Shown here one piece after another: positions 45,817 to 57,900 of a stretch of DNA of 64,000 bases. How positions within the stretch are numbered: position 1 is the first letter of the stretch; each line of letters opens with the position of its first letter. The translations under genes and the position numbers were made by a program. The DNA is from Macrocystis pyrifera (taxonomy: Eukaryota; Sar; Phaeophyceae; Laminariales; Laminariaceae), in the NCBI GenBank assembly GCA_031763025.1, contig JASSKH010000023.1, positions 682,001 through 746,000 of the forward strand. Reading direction: 5' to 3'. Under the pieces are notes generated by a model, which saw only the letters and a program-made list of their open reading frames with translations, did not search any database and was not told the DNA's origin.

Positions 45817-45985
45817 GGTTGTGGACAAACTGGAGGCTGCCGGGCTGAAAGAGAAGCGTCACATCGGCGGGGCAAGCGGCACGAGGAGAAAGAAGGAGAA
45901 GTCGTTTACTGAGGGCATCCCAGCTCCCTCGGCTACGGACAGACGCCTAATTCAACCCGCCGACGATGGGGCCATCCCGGTGGAG
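45817..45985 (+). CDS. Gene B exon, basic N-terminal part
   Basis: Follows CATACCATAG and ends GAG before GTCATT. Reads V-D-K-L-E-A-A-G-L-K-E-K-R and later D-D-G-A-I-P-V-E. The first base is a leftover, so an upstream exon in phase 2 must exist. It joins the next exon in phase 0. Confidence 0.55.
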
Positions 45986-48900
45986 GTCATTTATCTATGC
46001 GTAGCTAAAGTACACTCAATAGAGTGTGCCCTGGGCGTGGAAACTAACTGATGTCTTCAATTTGTGAAGTATAGATTTGTTAATTTCACGCTAATTCAAG
46101 TCATTGAGTAAGTTTATAGATATGTCACTATATACAAATGCCTGGTATTGGGTGTAGGAATCCGGTCAATCCTAATTCTTGTGGCCTCAAAATGCTACCC
46201 TCATCGTATCACGCGTCGTTTATGCTATAGACCCTAAACTGAACCACCATGCTGCAGTCCCCGGTGGCTTGGTAGGTGGTCCGCGTGCCTATCAAGATCA
46301 ATTTCGTGGGTTCAAGTCTCACCTGGTGCATGCTCGTGGGGGCTTTTTCTTGCATAAAAGGGATTGATTAGCGGAAAGCGCGAGAGCGTGAGTTAGCTAC
46401 ATTCGATGAAATCGACGAGCAGTGGGAATGCTGAACTCTATGCGCGATAAAAAAATAAAGGCACGTACCGGGGGGGAGAAGGGAAGACACCTGTGACCAC
46501 GGTTTGTCCAGAAGGTCGTCGAGGGTAAAACCTCTTACGAATTAGGCTGGAAAAGTGAAAGTGATGAGTACAAAAAAAAAAGTACACGTCGTGCTATATG
46601 TACTATATAGATTAAATTTTCACAACTCACTCTATGAATACGTGATGTGGTCTAGTACTTTCGTTTCTTAGGGGCTCTTCCTCTACAAGCACAACGCGTG
46701 GTAACCTTCATACGTCCAGAGTTGTATACTGGCTGCTACTCGAACCTACGTTACTTGGGGATGCTTTGTTTTCGTATTGTAGCAATACATACAGTAGCCA
46801 TCGCCGTGTTTTAGCGGCTCTCCTGCAACCGCTGACATCGCCTGACTTTACTGAAGTAACAAAGCTGGTGTATTGTTGCTCATACTACTCATTCTGTAAC
46901 GCGTACGACATCCAGAGGGCTATGATGCATGCACCGCTGATAAATACACAATGAATACTTGTGGCAAAATTCGGTACACAAACTTGCACTCTTCTCATTG
47001 TAGCCAACGCTTCGTTTACGTTCCAATTGTTTCCAAGGATTTTGTTTGTTTAAGTACTTTGTGCTTGGTCATATTCGTGACTCCTCCACGACAAAAGGGT
47101 TTAGGTTTATGTTTATGCTCTGTGTTACGAGTAGGGGTAGCACTTGAGTAGTAAACCTTCTAAGGCTCCTCACTTAAAAAGCTCTAAGCCACTACTGGTA
47201 CTACTAAATAATTTTGCTACGCCATAAAAAACCTGGCTCTGAAGAAAAAATAGCGCTTTAGGGTTAGGGTTGAGAGGACAGCTCAATGAAAGGGCAACTC
47301 AATGAACAGCCCCTAGGTGTGTACGACGAAGCATTTTGAAATAGGACACGATGCTGGGTGGTTCTTCAGCTGAGAAGCCCCTTCAGCCAAACACGTTTGG
47401 TCAAAAAAAGGTACAAGGTACAGTATCTTTATCGTAACACGCGTCTATCAATGCGTACCTTTTTACCCCTAATGCGACACATCCTGTTGATTGGTTAATG
47501 TCGTGCGTCGATTATCGACGTCAATGTAACCCATGATGCCCGTTGACACTAGGCCACACACACGGCAATATTTCGCAGGACCTCAAACGAATAATCCGAG
47601 AGCTGAAGCTCAACACGGGTCAGAGCTTTTGGAAGAATCACGTCACGCGAGAAGATTTGTTCGAGGTAAGGAGGCATGCTAGCATAAGCGCTACCTACGA
47701 CGCCAGGCGTATTTTCTTGAAGTGTCAGAAACCAGAAAACGCGTTCGATTTTTGTTGCGAGATACGCTTGGTGTGTGCTCGAGCCTCAAGAGTGCTAACA
47801 ATATTTCGAGTGTGACATGTACTTACGACTTGCAGTGTTCGCTTGTTTGGGCCGTGATGAGTGCACCAACAAGGTTATGTGCAAGGATTGTACATGCCAA
47901 GGTCACAGGCCACAGACTGGATGATGTAGCAAGATAAACGAACGTCTTCCGTTCACCAATAAAAAGTCACTTACCCCAGGGGGGCGACCATACTTGCTAT
48001 GCTGCACTCATCTCGCCTCCTCCACCTCGCCCTGAACACACTACTGCATAAGGTCCTCCTGTCGCATTTCAAGGCTCGCAACCCAACTCGGAAGCCCTCC
48101 CACTCGGGTAAGACTGGTGGTCTCGTTAACAACCACACCACGGGTGCAACTAACATCGAGCGCATCCGTCACGAGCTTGCGTCCGCTCGCATGCGCGACG
48201 ACAACGCTCATCAGGAGAGCGAAACGTCGAATCCCTTGTTCAGCGGAGGGGTGTCTCCCACCCGCGGCAAAAGCGTGGGGCGGGACGTCGTGAAGCCGCA
48301 AGCTCCGTCAAAGTCGAGACCGTCGGCGCGTATAGGATGGCGCGGCTTTGACATTGCAGAGACGAGGGGCATTGTCTACCAGACGCGGATGGGGCAATTA
48401 CACAACCGGTGAGGGTTGAAGGTTGAGGGGGTAGACTGGGGTACTGTCGGACAAAGGGAAGCGATTATCGCTACACATGAGAGATGTAGCTTATCACAAG
48501 CGAGAAACGAAAGTGAGATATACTACGAAACGAATCTTGTCGGGCGCAACAAGGCCTTTTGTGGCCGTAACGTACTATTTTTTGGCGTAGCGGGCGGTCA
48601 GCCAAGGCGGCCAGTCAAGGTGGTCAGTCAAAAAGTTAACTCACAGTCTCCTAGTGTACCTGGTATCTGCTAACGACACGCGGCATTGCACGGCGTCAAG
48701 GCGGGGTTGCAAGACGCGACGACGTGCTCGAGAATATGGCATGTACTTGTTTGAAACGAGCTGAAAGTGCGTACTGTATCCTTCGATGCAGCACTCAACA
48801 TTTCACATTTGAGGTGTCCCGACTGCTCAGAACGCTAGTGGTCAGCGCGCTATCTACGGTAACGTTGCTCATATATCATGCATTGGCGCTCCGGTTCCCC

Positions 48901-51900
48901 TGCAATGCTCGTGGCAGGCACCGAACGAGGGAGTTCGCTCTACATCGAAAGCTTTCGGGTGGTCACTGGGTCTTCAAATCGGAAACGGGCGGAGACGATC
49001 TCTCAGCCGCCGGTGGGGGAAGGTACGGTATATCTTTAACTCCCACCACAGAACCACCAGATTTGGTAGACCGGAAGACTACAGTCGTACGGCATATCGG
49101 TGGTCCATTGTACGTAGGACAGGCAGCCCGAAAAATTACATATGTAAGGAACACCAACTGCATATCGCAGAGTATGAGCTAGTCGATCGAAAAAACGTGC
49201 TGTTGACGGTCGTGTGAGCGCTGAATTTCTCACGGTGAAACGCGACGGATATATGCTAGAATTGATACTGGCATACCAGTACAAAGCACGCACGATGTCC
49301 CGCGCTGCATACCGAGAGCAAGCGCAATTACAGCCCACGTGCATGGACGCCTCCACCTCTGGAAGTATGAGCACATTGCATCGATGAACCAAGTTTGCGG
49401 CGAATAACCCCTGAACTCCCCCTTTTTAAAAAATGCAGCTTCCTCATATGACTCGCTTCCCATGAACTGAACTCGGCAGCCGTCTTTGTGTTTTGACCAC
49501 CAGCACTGCGTCATTTGCGACCTTTCCTATGACCAATAACCTTGTTTCTTATGCAAAGAAGAGGTAGCCTTTGTGTTTACCGCCACCCACGCTGCTGTTA
49601 TTGTGAGATTTTCCTGTCCACCGTGTCTCTCTCGAAGCGAACTGCAGCATTTTTTGTGTTTTGGCCACCCGAACGTGCACATGCACAGAACGGATGGGTC
49701 ACATGTGGACGGAAGCAATACGAGCGAATACTTGGAGGACGCGATAAAAGGGCACGAGAAAGGGAAAGGGGCTGTTCTTTCCAACGAGATACCCCCAAAC
49801 ACGAGGTAGGGGTAATACTGGCGCTTTGGACGGGGCGCCATAAAACATTCGGTTGAAGATTTCGAAGTATGTTTGTACCGCTGCCTCTCATCTCTCACCT
49901 CTCACCCCGGGATCGGTCGGTCGTAATTATAAAGGTCGTTTAGAGGGCCGCAAATGGTGCAAACTTTCCATCCTGTCTGTTTCTTCCTGGGTAGTATGCG
50001 GTCTTCTCGGTTTCTGTGGCGACTTGTACATCGTACTGCATGTACCTGATACGTACGAGCGCGGACCTCACTTTTTATTTTTGTCTGAGGTGCACATGTG
50101 CTTCAGCTATCATGTGTGTTATTCTTACTTTGTTTTTTATTTCTACCGGGCTATTCTTCAGCTCCAGAGTTATTGGAGCCTGTCCTGCGACCACAGAATG
50201 CATTGTCTTCTGGCGATGACTAAATGTGAGAGCAACAACAACAACAACAACAACAGCATTCACGATCAGGCTGGTTTGATTCAACGTTTCGTTTCTGTGA
50301 GCTCAATAATACTCCAGCAGAGAACCCTAACCGAGTGCGTCGTTCCGGGCGAGAGGAATATGTCCCTCAATCGTCCTGTCCGACTGACTATATTCGGGTA
50401 GCGTCACATTTCCTCTAAAAAGGCGCGAAATAAGGAGGCGATAAAGCAGCAAACAAATTTCCACCAATCATGTATCTCCTTCTAGAAGTAGCGACCAACC
50501 AGAACACACCGGGGAAGATAATGTATTTTTTATTCCCCTCGATGTCCCCCACCTGCACAGGAAATGGCGCGTAAACGAACGAGGTAAGGGTCTGACCCTG
50601 CTGCGGCTTCGGTCTAGTGAAATCAATGTATCTGGGACTGGATGCGCCACTCGCGTGTTTCCTGCGTCACTCCTCGCCTACCCTTCCTCCGTCTCGTCAA
50701 CACGTCAACAAATCAGCATTAATACATCAGCACATCAAGATGTCAACAGCATCCATAACATCGTCAACATGTAGGAAATACGACGCCAAATGTAACGAAA
50801 GAACTCCTTACCGAAACGAAGCCCACCCTACTCTGTCGTTGTCGCCTGCGTACCTCGCTATCGTTCCATCAACACATGAACACGTGAACACATGAACGCA
50901 TGAAAAAACATGAACACGTGCAGCACGAAGGAGCATGAGAGTGACGCCACCGCGATGAGGCGTAAGTGCGCCATGTCCCTCTACGAGATGACAACGGACT
51001 CCAACAAAGGGCCGTTGCTGCTCGAACATGGCGTGCTTCGGGCGTTGTCCGGCCTATGTGAGGTGGGAGGATTGATTCTTACAGGTCAGGGGTACGTACG
51101 ACGCTCACGCGCCGTTATACGCGCGGCCATTGTGATGTCCACGCACGGTATGTGTTGTTTAGACTATGTGTACGTGCTGTAAGAAAATAGTTGACCGATG
51201 GTTTCCCTCTGAGGCTGACACTTTGCAGCAGTATCTCGTACCTCAGTGCGTTACCACTGTATGCTGTGATTTCACGAGATGTGCTGTGCGACATGTCTGC
51301 CCCATGAGCGTTGGGGGCGTGCGTATGCTCCTCTACCAAGGATGAAACGTTTATACACTGATTGTGTCATTCGCCCTTGACGGTACGAGGACCCGCAGAA
51401 CACTACGATTGCATTTACTGTCCCGACCAACCACTCGTACGATATCGTTCCAGCCAGCTTCGAGACCTAGTGCAAAGTGTGTTCATATTCTGGTGCGCTG
51501 CGCATGACGTCGCGACAGAGAAGAGGTTCGTCGACCATATTTGCGCAGCAGTCAGAAACGTAGTATTCGTATTTTTATTTAATACTACTAATAGTAGAAG
51601 TCCGCTCTTTTGGGCGAGTCAAGGCCTACTTTTCCTCACTATACTGATTTTAGTGTAGGGGCGTCATCAGTCAAGGCGGTCAGACCGCGGTCTCCTAGCA
51701 TATAAACATATTATTTTTAGTGTATAGGGCGGTCAGTCCAGGCGTCAAACCGCGGTTTCCTATTAGTAAATCTGGCGTGTGCTGTCATCACCTGCAGCGT
51801 GTTGTACACCTGGTGATGTCTACCAGTTTGTGTGCGTGGACTGTGACAGGTGGAGGACCCCCGGACGACCCGATACGTGGGAGCGTCGTACGTCAATATC

Positions 51901-54900
51901 GCTGGATTCAGCCTTGACCTCTGTGGCGTCATGCTCAAGAACCAGGTTCGTTTAGATAGCAATACAACCAATGTAAGCAGTCAGAACCAAGTTCCACGTC
52001 CACGCGATCCTTCGCTTGCGCCAAGTGTTCCGCGCAGCTATTGCGCCCTCGTCATGAACGTTGTCGTACTGGGAGGGGGGGAAGGGGGGATGCTTACTAT
52101 GTGACCCTGGATGTGAGTTACGACAATTGATAGGAGACAGAAGACGAATATACTCACTTGGGATGCGAAGAAAAACAAATGTGTCGTGCTGGACGATGTA
52201 TATAGTACTTGATGCCTGTGTCTGTCCGGAAGTGATTCGTCACCTACAGTAGTCTGTAATTTGTTTTTGATACAAGTATAAAAGACACCTGATTCTTATT
52301 TGCAAGCTGGTAAATAGAGAATTTCGCCGAAACTCATATTTACACTTTGATGCGGTACTCCGACCGTGCGTGCCATGAAACGGGTTCATGTTTGTGAAAA
52401 ACAATATTTATTTTTCCTTGAACTACCGTCAGCGATTCCGGCCTCCTCTCCCTACATTTTGCACACACGACTACGACTACGACGACAATCAAGTGCAGGT
52501 GGTTCGGTGTCTTCATCGGCTTTGGTTCCGTGGGGTCGCCCTAGCCTACCCGAGACATGGATTCGACCCTAACGCTACGATCGAGCTTAACGGCGGCTGC
52601 ACAGACGATCGCCTTTCCGGCGTCGACGAGACGGAGCAGAGTGACCAGAGGAGGTGGGAAGAAGCGCCCCCTGTATGCCGGGTAGATGTGTTGCAGACAT
52701 TCATTACTATTAATAGCATGCACCACTAATGGACATACAATGATTGACCCATAATCCCCGTGCATGCTCTGGTGTCAACATCACACGGAGCTTCTGTTCA
52801 CAGCGAGAGGGGCACGAAGTATGTAAAAATACAGATATGTTATTGGGGCGAAATGGTCAGTAGAGCACCAACACCTTCTCAAATGGTTGATCCATTCCCA
52901 ATGGTTGATAGCGGTCGAGGCTAAGGCTAGGGCTAGTAGCAAATACGGCTCTTGTTATCCACCATCCACTACGAGGCAAACTGCTGTTGCTGTACCTCTG
53001 CCTAAGGGAGTACTACCCCATGTTCGGGTAGTCCTTTGTTAACCACCCCTACTCTCACTCAGGGCCGGATTAAACATCCATCTGGGAAGCACCACCATCG
53101 GTCAGTGTCAGCATTAACCCATCAACCCCCTGAAAACGCATCCTTCAAGTGAAAATCCCTTTTTTGTTCAGGCGCGAGCATTTGTTTAGCCGTCGCTAGG
53201 GCTAATTGTGTGTCACCCTCCACTCTGTGTATTTCTCTCTTGCGATCAATGTCCCAGGGCTCGGAGATGTGGATTAGATGTGATCGACCAGACGGTGGAG
53301 GCGTTGTGTCGCCTGTCCATGGTGCGAGGGTCGGAGAGCGTCATCACGCAAGAAGGAGGGGTGGTGAGGAATAAAAACTTGCCATGAAAGAGACACTTCC
53401 TGTCGATGACGAGACACTACTCTTAGTAGTGTCGATGACGAGACACTACTACTACTACTAGTGTCGATGACGAGACACTACGATTGTCGAGAACGAGACA
53501 CTACTGCTGTCGATGACGAGACACTACGATTGTCGATGGCGAGACGCTTCTACAGTCGATGACGAGACACTACTACTGTCGATGACAAGGCACTACCACA
53601 GTCGATGACGAGACACAGTTATCGATGAGACACTATCACGAGTACTGCTGTCGACGACAAGTCACTCCTACTGTCGACGACGAGACACGTTTGTCGCCGA
53701 AATCGCTTCAAGAGCAACGGGGATAGTTTCAAGTACGAGCAGAGAGCCCCATTCGCCCGTGAGGCGTATTAATACATACCTGATATATACCTCTCTTAAA
53801 GCTGGGATGTCGGCAGAGTGTCCACCAAGGCGGTGATCTCGCAAAGGCCCTAAACGACATCAGGTCTACTGTAGGAAGAATCCAGCGCAGAGGCCAACGC
53901 CGCACGCAAGGGGGCCCCCCTCCACTCTTGCTAGAGTGCGGCTATGAATAATTCTGGCCACTGACCACTGACCACTGACGCGCAGCAAAGACACCAAAAC
54001 ACGTCGACAATTCAATCGCGCATCAACAGCTCAGCTGTTGGGGCTGAGATAAGGCAAGGCATACCGTGGGTGGGACAAGGTGCACTAAGCGAACTAACTG
54101 GCGTAGTTTTTTTTTTAATAAAATTGGTAAAAACCAGGGTGGTGCTCGGTAATTTTCCCGTCGGTGTTTTACCGCCCTGGTGGACGGTCCCGGAATTCCG
54201 CCGGTTTTCCGGCACATTTCGTGTTACCGTCTACCGCCAAGGGCAGTACCGCCCGAAAAACGAAATACCGTCTACCGTCAAAAAAATTACCGTCGTATTG
54301 AATCACCGTCTAAAAAATGTCCGTCAAGGTTCACTATCTACCGTCAACCGGCAATTAATTACCGTCAGATTCCGTCAACCAGCAATTAATTACCGTCAGA
54401 TTCACATATCACCGTCTACCGGCAAATAAATACCGTCAACTCTAGACACCGCCAGAAAAAGTTCGGGCAGCACTGGATACCGCCCAAAAGACACCGTCAG
54501 TACTGGATACCGCCCAAAAGACACCGTCAGTACTGGATACCGCCCAAAAGGCACCGTCAGTACTGGATACCGCCCAAAAGACACCGTCAGTACTGGATAC
54601 CTCCGGCTTCCGCCACCACCGGGCGGCGCGTGCTACTCGCGCCAGAGCTGCTGGTGTACTTGGCGGAGGCGGACCAGATAGACGTGGATGACTCAACCTT
54701 CTGGGTTTCTGGAATCGGCGGGGCACTGACAGCGCATGCCCGAACACGGGCAAGGTCACGTCTCCGGCGGAAATGCCGTACCTAGCGTTTTCGGCTCGGT
54801 TGTATCATGGAGTCGAAGCCACTAGCTGTCAGGCCGAGCGCAATTTTTCAGCGCTCGCCCACCTCATTGGTCAGCTGCGCAGCAACATGCTTGCAAGTAA

Positions 54901-57900
54901 GGTCGAGCGCATGATGTTCGTGCGGCTGAACAGACACATGGTTGACGAGGTCCGCGAGTTGGACGCCGCGAAAGAGCAGGCACGAGCTAGAGTAGCCAAG
55001 AGTGCCCAGCAATCGGTGGCGGTGCTGCTGCAGAGGGAAAACATGGTGGTTGAGATTTCCTAGATGCCACGACTTGTTACCATCGAGCGAGATCACGAGT
55101 AGCTAAAGTCCTCAGACGTACATTCATCAGTTGTTGGCATCGTGTAGGCGAGTAGCTCTTCTTGTGGGTGAGTGAGGCGGGGAGAACTCATGATAGTTTG
55201 GGTAGAAATGAAAAATGGCAGATGAGAGGGGGGGGGTTAGACGAGGCTCGGTCGGGCCTATCCCCTGAACTTCTATTTTTATATTTTCTCCGGTGTTTGT
55301 TGTTTGCATGATGAGACTGCTCAATTTTGATGAATGTGAGGAAAAGAGAAAAGAGAGCCTGCCCGCTTGTGAGGCACGTATGTACATATTCAACAAATGC
55401 TAAATGCCGGCGAATTGATATTTGTTTCCGTTTTCCGCCGAGGGCTTTACCACCGAAAAACGAAGTACCGTCTACCGTCAACGAAATTATCGTCGTGTCC
55501 TAGTACCGCCGAGATATTACCGGCATATTTTGGCTTTTCCGTTTCCGTCAAATTGGTTACCGTCAAAATACGAAGTTCCGTCTACCGTCAACGAAATTAC
55601 CGTCGTGTCCTGTTACCGCCGAGATATTTACCAGCATATTTTGGATTTTCCGTTTCCGTCAAATTAGTTACCGTCAAAATACGAAATTCCGTCTACCGTC
55701 AACGAAATTACCGTCGTGTTCTATTACCGCCTAGATATTTACCGGCAAATTGTGGGATTTTCCGTTTCCGTCAAATTGGTTACCGTCAGAATACGAAATA
55801 CCGTCTACTGTAAAAAAAAAATCACCGCCAAATGCATTACCGTTCCGTCTGAGTTCCGTCTGAAATATCGTTACCGAGCACCACGTAAAAACAACACGGC
55901 GGGCGTTCATACAAACGCGCCCGTCAGATACAAACACACAGTTTTCAGAACCCACAGATTACCTCGCGCAATTACCGTAATGCCTGATAATAGTCGGCGG
56001 CTTGTAGTCACCCAACTTGCGGCTCTGCCAATTATTACCATCGGCGCCATTCCATCATTGATTGCCCCCGACTCGACCCTCTCTCATTGATTGCTCGATC
56101 GCAGGATGCTATAATGTGGTGCGCGGGCAACGAGCACGGAAACGAGCGCCTATCGGTTATGGGCTTGCAGTGCCTCGTTAATTTCCACCTCAGCTTTCCC
56201 GCGGGATCTCTGAACGAGGCCGTTGTGCCGTGCCTCGCGCGACTGGCTCAATCAAGCTCACCGACCACCCGAACGTGAGTGTCACGTGGCATGTATACGT
56301 ATACACCGTAGCGTCTGCGCTCAAGAGACGGCTATGCCAAGCACAAAAGTTCGAAGTATGCGTGTATTAGGGGTCCGTTTAGCGTAGGCGCGTCAAGGCC
56401 TAATTTGGCCTTATTATACTGGTTTTAGTGTACTATGGGAGGAAACTGCATCAGAGACGACACCTGTGCTAGATCTGCTAGATATTGAATGTGTGTTTCG
56501 AAGTCGCAAGCATCGATATCTTTCGTACAGAGGCCACGCTTGACACATGGCGGCTTCACGAAGGTTGAGTCATATTTTTCCGCTGGTTGTCCTTCACTCC
56601 GGACACCACGGGCTTCCACTTTCTAGAAAGGGGGGCGATATTCTTGATATTTATCGGGGCCAATTCATTGAAATGAAATATTTCTATTCATCAGTTGGGG
56701 TTACACAATAGGCAGGCTTCCCCTCCATGATAACGCTAGTAATAGTATGACATTATCACTAGCATCGTGTTTGCTACCTGGTCGTGTTTTTGTTTTTCAG
56801 CAGAAGTGCCAGTTTAGCACCAAGCCGAGTGTTCCTGTTACAACATCACGTCGTACGTTAATTCGTATATAGTTTGGGATCAATGAGGCCTCCTGCTGCG
56901 ACCAGCCGGAGACTCTAACCCAGGGTTACTACTCCCGCGTCGATTGTCTGGCAATCAACGCGGCACCTCGTCGCAGAGAGTAGGTACCCCGGTAAAATAA
57001 ACACTAACAAAACTGATGTCGTTGTCGACGGTACACCTCGCCACCAACGATGGGCGGGCGGGATGGTTTTTTTTTCCTAGCCTCTTTCTACTTTACCGTG
57101 CTGTTGTAGAGCTGCGATATCGCTCACGGAGTGATACTCAATCACTGTCTCCCCATGCAACAATGAGGTTTTCCCGAAAAGGGATCCACCCTGCTGGCGT
57201 CCCCTCTTTTCTGTTCCAGATTACTGTTCGTGGATCACCAACATCTTCCTTCTTGTTTATTGTCGTTTCTAGGTTCTCAGGAGACTCCATCTGCGCCCTT
57301 GCCAACAACAAGCATGGAGCCTCCCAACTCCTCGCTGACGGAGTACTGTCGATTCTCGCGAGTCTCCCTGGCCTTGCGCAACCTTGTAAAAGCGGTGACT
57401 ATCCCGATAACTTACTTTTAGGTAAGGTGCTATGACCGCGGCACCGCACGACTAAAACTACGTAATGACGACGTTCCAGACGCTGTAACCGCGGTACAGC
57501 ACGACTGAAAGTACGCTATTACGACGTTTGAAGAGGCTGAGACAGCGGTACCGCACGACTGGAACTACGTATAACGACGTTTCTTTGCATGGCGTGAATA
57601 AACGAAGGCTAAACAAGGCAACAGCGTTAATCACGTGAATTACTCGTAGTGCTTGTTTCGTCCCGTGCAGACTAACAGTAGAGTTCTTGGAGCCTGACTT
57701 GCGAACACGGTCTATATTTTGCGAGCCGGCTACAGTAATGCGAGAACAGCAATAGCAACAACAGCAGCAATGCGAACAACAACACTACCAACGACTACAG
57801 TAGTAAACAGAGCGAACCCAGGTGTTTGGTTAGGATTGTGATACCATATCCCACCATATTTTAGTTTTTTCATCACTATAATATGTTCACCCTCTTGTTT

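Larger units (their letters stand above)
54135..55884 (+). mobile_element. hAT-superfamily DNA transposon, non-autonomous, with 8-bp TSD
   Basis: Flanked by an exact 8-bp duplication GTAAAAAC (54,127-54,134 and 55,885-55,892). The left end CAGGGTGGTGCTCGGTAA is inverted at the right as TTACCGAGCACCAC; the last four bases (CCTG) are missing at the right. CAGGG termini plus an 8-bp TSD define hAT. Both subterminal regions are packed with TACCGTC/TACCGCC words, likely transposase sites, and the centre has a broken transposase C-terminus. It sits in an intron of gene B. Confidence 0.85.

Noticed and set aside
47837-47937. Cys-rich last exon after 47,667 (C-L-G-R-D-E-C, C-K-D-C)
   Set aside because: The Cys-rich reading needs a phase that the preceding exon does not provide; the exon at 48,074 fits in phase 0 and continues the protein.
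54402-54759. Minus-strand repeat ORFs (V-S-S-T-D-G-V-F-W-A)
   Set aside because: They translate the 29-bp direct repeats of the hAT subterminal array.
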